Of a DNA stretch of 8,863 nucleotides, positions 6,393-8,863 are shown in pieces. The position numbers were made by a program, and so were the translations under genes. The notes beneath the pieces are model-generated. The model was given only the letters and a program-made list of their open reading frames with translations, was not told where the DNA came from and did no database searches. How positions within the stretch are numbered: position 1 is the stretch's first letter; each line of letters opens with the position of its first letter. The stretch is from Thermoflexales bacterium (GTDB lineage Bacteria; Chloroflexota; Anaerolineae; B4-G1; SLSP01): positions 1 through 8,863 of the forward strand of contig WFQZ01000020.1 of assembly GCA_015486785.1 (NCBI GenBank), given 5' to 3'.

Positions 6393-6421
6393 ATTCTAGC
6401 CTGAGTGCTCCAAAAAGGCAA
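6393..6421 (-). promoter_or_regulatory. Candidate dnaA promoter
   Basis: On the minus strand a -35 TTGCCT (6421-6416) and a -10 TAGAAT (6398-6393) are 17 bases apart, matching the consensus in 4 and 5 of 6 positions. Transcription would start near 6386 and give a leader of about 117 bases. The -35 lies within the left arm of the long inverted repeat. Confidence 0.5.
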
Positions 6422-6476
6422 TGCTAAAACGGGGGTGTTTCCTTAAAAGCTGGAAGTTTTAAGATTGCCTTTTTGG
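6410..6476. repeat. Long imperfect inverted repeat upstream of dnaA
   Basis: The arms are 6410-6430 and 6456-6476, 21 bases each, complementary at 19 positions: 13 contiguous outer pairs, a 2-base internal mismatch, and 6 inner pairs. The spacer is 25 bases and holds a further small stem TTCC/GGAA (6439-6442 with 6452-6455). Each arm contains the sequence TTGCCTTTTTGG pointing outward. It may be a regulatory site for the divergent genes, a structured element, or the remnant of a small mobile element. Confidence 0.75.
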
Positions 6477-6707
6477 CCTTGTGTAACACATCTTGTAGGT
6501 GCTACCTGTATAACCTGGGGATGAGCGTTCGCGCCACATCTATCGTTTGACCCATTTTCTAACCCCGCCGCAGCGGCCCAAAACTTGACTCGTCATAGTC
6601 ATTTGTGGCGTAATCGTTTACGACAATCATAATCATAGCGAAAAAGGCGAGCTTACACCGGTCTATTTCTGATGAATTCGGCGCGCGGGTTTCCTCTTCC
6701 AAGCTCC

Positions 6708-6723
6708 GGCCTATAATCAGGCC
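6708..6723 (+). promoter_or_regulatory. -10 element of the glycosylase gene within a small inverted repeat
   Basis: TATAAT (6712-6717) is a perfect -10 hexamer 19 bases before the start codon. It sits inside GGCCT (6708-6712) and AGGCC (6719-6723). No good -35 is seen at 16-18 bases upstream (GTTTCC region), so the promoter may be weak or activated. The start would give a very short leader. Confidence 0.5.
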
Positions 6724-6736
6724 GTAGGAGGTTTCT

Positions 6737-7432
6737 ATGACAGATGCTTGGGAACAACTCAATCGTGAAATCATCGCTTGCCGCCGCTGTCCCCGGCTGG
6801 TGGCCTGGCGTGAGGAGGTCGCCCGCACCAAACGCCGCGCTTACCGCGAGCAATCCTACTGGGGCAAGCCGGTGCCCGGCTTCGGAGACCGGCACGCGCG
6901 GCTGGTCATCATCGGATTGGCCCCCGGCGCACACGGCTCCAACCGCACCGGCAGGATGTTCACCGGCGATAGTTCCGGCGATACGCTGTTCGCCGCCCTC
7001 CACCGCGCGGGATTCGCCAACCGCCCCACGGCCACCGCCTCAGACGACGGCTTGGAGTTGCGCGATGCGTTCATCACGGCGGTGGCCCGCTGCGTGCCGC
7101 CGCGCAATCGTCCCACCGCGCAGGAACTCGCCACTTGCCGCCCGTTCCTGGCGCGGGAGCTGGCCTTGCTCACCCAAACGCGCGTCGTGCTGGCTCTGGG
7201 GAAGGTGGCCTTTGATGGCTACCTCCGCTTGCTCCGCGAGCAGGGCGACGCGCCGCCGCGCCTCAAGTTCGGCCACGGCGTCAGCGCGGAGCTTGGCCCC
7301 GGACGCCCCTGGCTGATCGCCTCCTATCACCCCAGCCGCCAGAACACCCAGACCGGGCGGCTGACTATGGCTATGTTTGATGAGATCTTCCAACGCATCC
7401 GCGCCTACTTGGCGCAGAGCGAGCATCCGTGA
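6737..7432 (+). CDS. Family 5 (UDGb) uracil-DNA glycosylase
   Basis: A 231-residue DNA repair enzyme that removes uracil, and in this family often other deaminated bases, to begin base excision repair. Motif A is GLAPGAHGSNRTGR (60-73), followed by MFTGDSSGD. Motif B is SYHPSRQNTQTGR (196-208) with His198. Family 5 lacks the usual polar Asp/Asn of motif A, and here too the place is taken by Ala/Gly. Four cysteines suit the structural 4Fe-4S cluster: C15 and C18 (CRRC) and C119 and C134. AGGAGG lies 5 bases before the ATG. It is monocistronic, divergent from dnaA, and followed after 54 bases by the kinase gene, whose promoter lies at its 3' end. The enzyme relies on Fe-S supply, but that is not evidence of a functional tie to the feo operon. 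Confidence 0.92.
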   Translation: MTDAWEQLNREIIACRRCPRLVAWREEVARTKRRAYREQSYWGKPVPGFGDRHARLVIIGLAPGAHGSNRTGRMFTGDSSGDTLFAALHRAGFANRPTATASDDGLELRDAFITAVARCVPPRNRPTAQELATCRPFLARELALLTQTRVVLALGKVAFDGYLRLLREQGDAPPRLKFGHGVSAELGPGRPWLIASYHPSRQNTQTGRLTMAMFDEIFQRIRAYLAQSEHP

Positions 7433-7438
7433 TACAAT
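7409..7438 (+). promoter_or_regulatory. Candidate promoter of the ATP-cone/kinase gene
   Basis: TTGGCG (7409-7414) and TACAAT (7433-7438) are 18 bases apart and match the consensus in 4 and 5 of 6 positions. They overlap the 3' end of the glycosylase gene. The start codon lies 49 bases after the -10, with AAGGAGG (7475-7481) 5 bases before it. Confidence 0.5.
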
Positions 7439-7486
7439 GCCGATACACTTGATCCAGACGTTTAACATTCAAAAAAGGAGGTTGCT

Positions 7487-8836
7487 ATGAGTCCCGAAAT
7501 TACGCAGATCATCAAGCGCACCGGAGAAGTCGTGCCCTTCAAGCGCGAGCGGATCACCAACGCCATCTATCGCGCTGCCGTCGCCGTGGGGGGGCGGGAT
7601 CGCGAAACGGCTGCGCGGCTCACCGATCAGGTGATCCAGGTATTCCGCGATACCTATCCGCCCGGCAAGATCCCCACGGTGGAGGAGATTCAAGACATCG
7701 TGGAAAAGGTGCTCATTGAAACCGGGCACGCCAAGACCGCCAAGGCCTACATTCTCTACCGCCAGGAACGCGCTCGCCTGCGCCGCCGCCGCCAGCGCGG
7801 AGAATCTCAGCGTGACCCGGAAAACATCCCCTACCGCAAGCTCTGGGAGATCCTCAACTGGGCCGTGGATCACAACGTCCATAACATCTACCGCCTCAAT
7901 GAGCGCATTGCCAAAGGGGAGTTTTGCGAAATCGTGCAGGAATCGGACGAGGCTTACGAGCGAGACGTGGCCCAAGCCGCCGAGCTGATCAAACAGCGGC
8001 GGGATCAGGTGCGGATTGTGATCATCGCCGGGCCGTCTTCCTCCGGCAAGACGACCACCACGGCCAAGATCGCCGATCACCTCAAGGCCGCCGGGCTGAA
8101 CCTGGTCGCGCTCAACGTGGACAACTACTTCTTTGACCTGGACGTGCATCCCCGCGACGAGTACGGCGATTACGATTTTGAGACGCCGCAGGCCTTGGAC
8201 CTGGATTTGATCAATCAGCACTTGCAGCAGCTCATCGCGGGCGAGAAAATCCAGGGGCCGTACTACGACTTCAAGACCGGTCACCGCACCTTGGACGCCA
8301 TTCCGATGCAGATCGGGCCGAATGACATCATCCTCATTGACAGTCTACACGGCCTCTACGGGAAAATGACCGCCGGTGTCCCCGATGAACAGAAGTTCAA
8401 ACTCTACATTGAGACGCTGCTCCAGATGAAAGGCCCCGATAACCAGTACATCCGCTTCACCGACCTGCGGTTGATGCGCCGCATGATGCGCGACGCGCGA
8501 GAGCGAGCCTTTGACCCGCAGCGCACCTTGGAGCATTGGCACTACGTCCGCAGCAGCGAACTGCGGCACATCATCCCCTACGTCAACACCACCGATTACA
8601 TCGTCAACGGGGCCACGCCCTACGAAATCCCCTTGATGCGGGCGCACCTGTACTCATACTTCGCCAAGTGGGTGGAGCAGTACCGCGACGATCCCAATCA
8701 CGTGGACGCTTTCCTGCGGGCGCAGCGGGTCCACAAACTGTTGCAAGCGACCATTCCGGTGGAAGATGAATCGTGCATCCCGCCGACCTCGCACATCCGC
8801 GAGTTTATCGGCGGGAGTGCTTACGACCTGCACTAG
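7487..8836 (+). CDS. ATP-cone domain fused to uridine-kinase-like nucleoside kinase
   Basis: A 449-residue soluble protein with two parts. Residues 5-95 are an ATP-cone, the allosteric ATP/dATP-binding domain of ribonucleotide reductases and NrdR: IKRTGEVVPFKRERITNAIYRA (9-30) and VEEIQDIVEKVLIETGHAKTAKAYILYR (65-92). A basic Arg-rich linker (95-105) and a helical bridge (115-170) follow. Residues 175-390 are a P-loop kinase of the phosphoribulokinase/uridine kinase family: Walker A GPSSSGKTTTT (182-192), VDNYF (211-215), YYDFKTGHR (259-267), Walker-B-like IILIDSLHGL (281-290), and the lid DLRLMRRMMRDARER (326-340). The tail (400-449) has no known motif. The likely reaction is ATP-dependent phosphorylation of a nucleoside or related small substrate, with the ATP-cone sensing nucleotide level. 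The substrate cannot be told from sequence. The start is set by AAGGAGG. It stands alone on its strand; the window ends soon after. Confidence 0.85.
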   Translation: MSPEITQIIKRTGEVVPFKRERITNAIYRAAVAVGGRDRETAARLTDQVIQVFRDTYPPGKIPTVEEIQDIVEKVLIETGHAKTAKAYILYRQERARLRRRRQRGESQRDPENIPYRKLWEILNWAVDHNVHNIYRLNERIAKGEFCEIVQESDEAYERDVAQAAELIKQRRDQVRIVIIAGPSSSGKTTTTAKIADHLKAAGLNLVALNVDNYFFDLDVHPRDEYGDYDFETPQALDLDLINQHLQQLIAGEKIQGPYYDFKTGHRTLDAIPMQIGPNDIILIDSLHGLYGKMTAGVPDEQKFKLYIETLLQMKGPDNQYIRFTDLRLMRRMMRDARERAFDPQRTLEHWHYVRSSELRHIIPYVNTTDYIVNGATPYEIPLMRAHLYSYFAKWVEQYRDDPNHVDAFLRAQRVHKLLQATIPVEDESCIPPTSHIREFIGGSAYDLH

Positions 8837-8863
8837 CCGACACGCCGCCGGTTGGACTGATGC

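Larger units (their letters stand above)
6300..6736. other. Gene-free divergent spacer between dnaA and the glycosylase gene
   Basis: About 440 bases with no credible gene. It holds the dnaA leader hairpins, the candidate dnaA promoter, the long inverted repeat, the odd palindrome TGTGTAACACA (6480-6490), the small palindrome TCGTTTACGA near 6613-6622, and an AT-rich stretch near 6590-6650 with AATCATAATCAT. I looked for TTATCCACA-type DnaA boxes on both strands and saw none with fewer than about three mismatches, so I do not call an origin. Confidence 0.7.

Noticed and set aside
6480..6491. TGTGTAACACA as a DnaA box.
   Set aside because: It differs from the box consensus in at least three of nine positions and stands alone.
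6559..6831. A 90-codon open frame on the minus strand in the divergent spacer.
   Set aside because: It overlaps the glycosylase start in antisense, has no ribosome binding site that I can see, and its sequence has no family features.
1..8863. CRISPR arrays, tRNA or rRNA genes, insertion sequences or prophage genes.
   Set aside because: I saw no spaced direct repeats, no cloverleaf-like sequence, and no transposase or integrase motifs in any frame.

Overview
The window is GC-rich bacterial chromosome, densely coded, with seven complete genes of a recognisable type, one split gene counted as two, and one gene cut by the left edge. The gene set and a clan-like hypothetical protein at the left edge suggest a member of the Chloroflexota (Anaerolineae-like). 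This placement is inferred from remembered protein families, not from a marker search.

Layout. Positions 1-1175 (+) hold the C-terminal part of a hypothetical protein that looks like a zincin-type metalloprotease relative whose HExxH site has decayed. Positions 1196-4480 (+) hold a compact ferrous-iron uptake operon: a good sigma-70 type promoter overlapping a candidate iron-box palindrome, a short DtxR-family regulator, feoA, a feoB split into a GTPase gene and a membrane gene that overlap by 4 bases, and a FeoC-like winged-helix protein with four clustered cysteines. Positions 4556-4864 (+) encode a small DUF59/MIP18-type protein without any cysteine, followed by a clear intrinsic terminator. 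Positions 4917-6269 (-) encode the replication initiator DnaA, with a candidate promoter and a leader holding two tandem GC-rich hairpins. Positions 6300-6736 are a gene-free divergent spacer with a long imperfect inverted repeat and an AT-rich stretch, but no recognisable DnaA-box cluster. Positions 6737-7432 (+) encode a family 5 (UDGb type) uracil-DNA glycosylase. Positions 7487-8836 (+) encode an ATP-cone domain fused to a uridine-kinase-like P-loop kinase.

How the genes work together. The regulator would sense Fe(II) and repress its own promoter, and with it the whole Feo system. FeoB-N would supply GTP hydrolysis to FeoB-C, with FeoA and FeoC as cytosolic partners. The downstream DUF59 protein fits iron-sulfur assembly and so may share the iron theme, though it seems to have its own transcription start. 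DnaA, the Fe-S glycosylase and the kinase are housekeeping genes of replication, repair and nucleotide metabolism, each apparently its own transcription unit. The points most worth a second look are the cleanly split FeoB, the reduced metal site of the regulator with its candidate operator, the ATP-cone/kinase fusion, the decayed protease-like protein and the inverted repeat upstream of dnaA.
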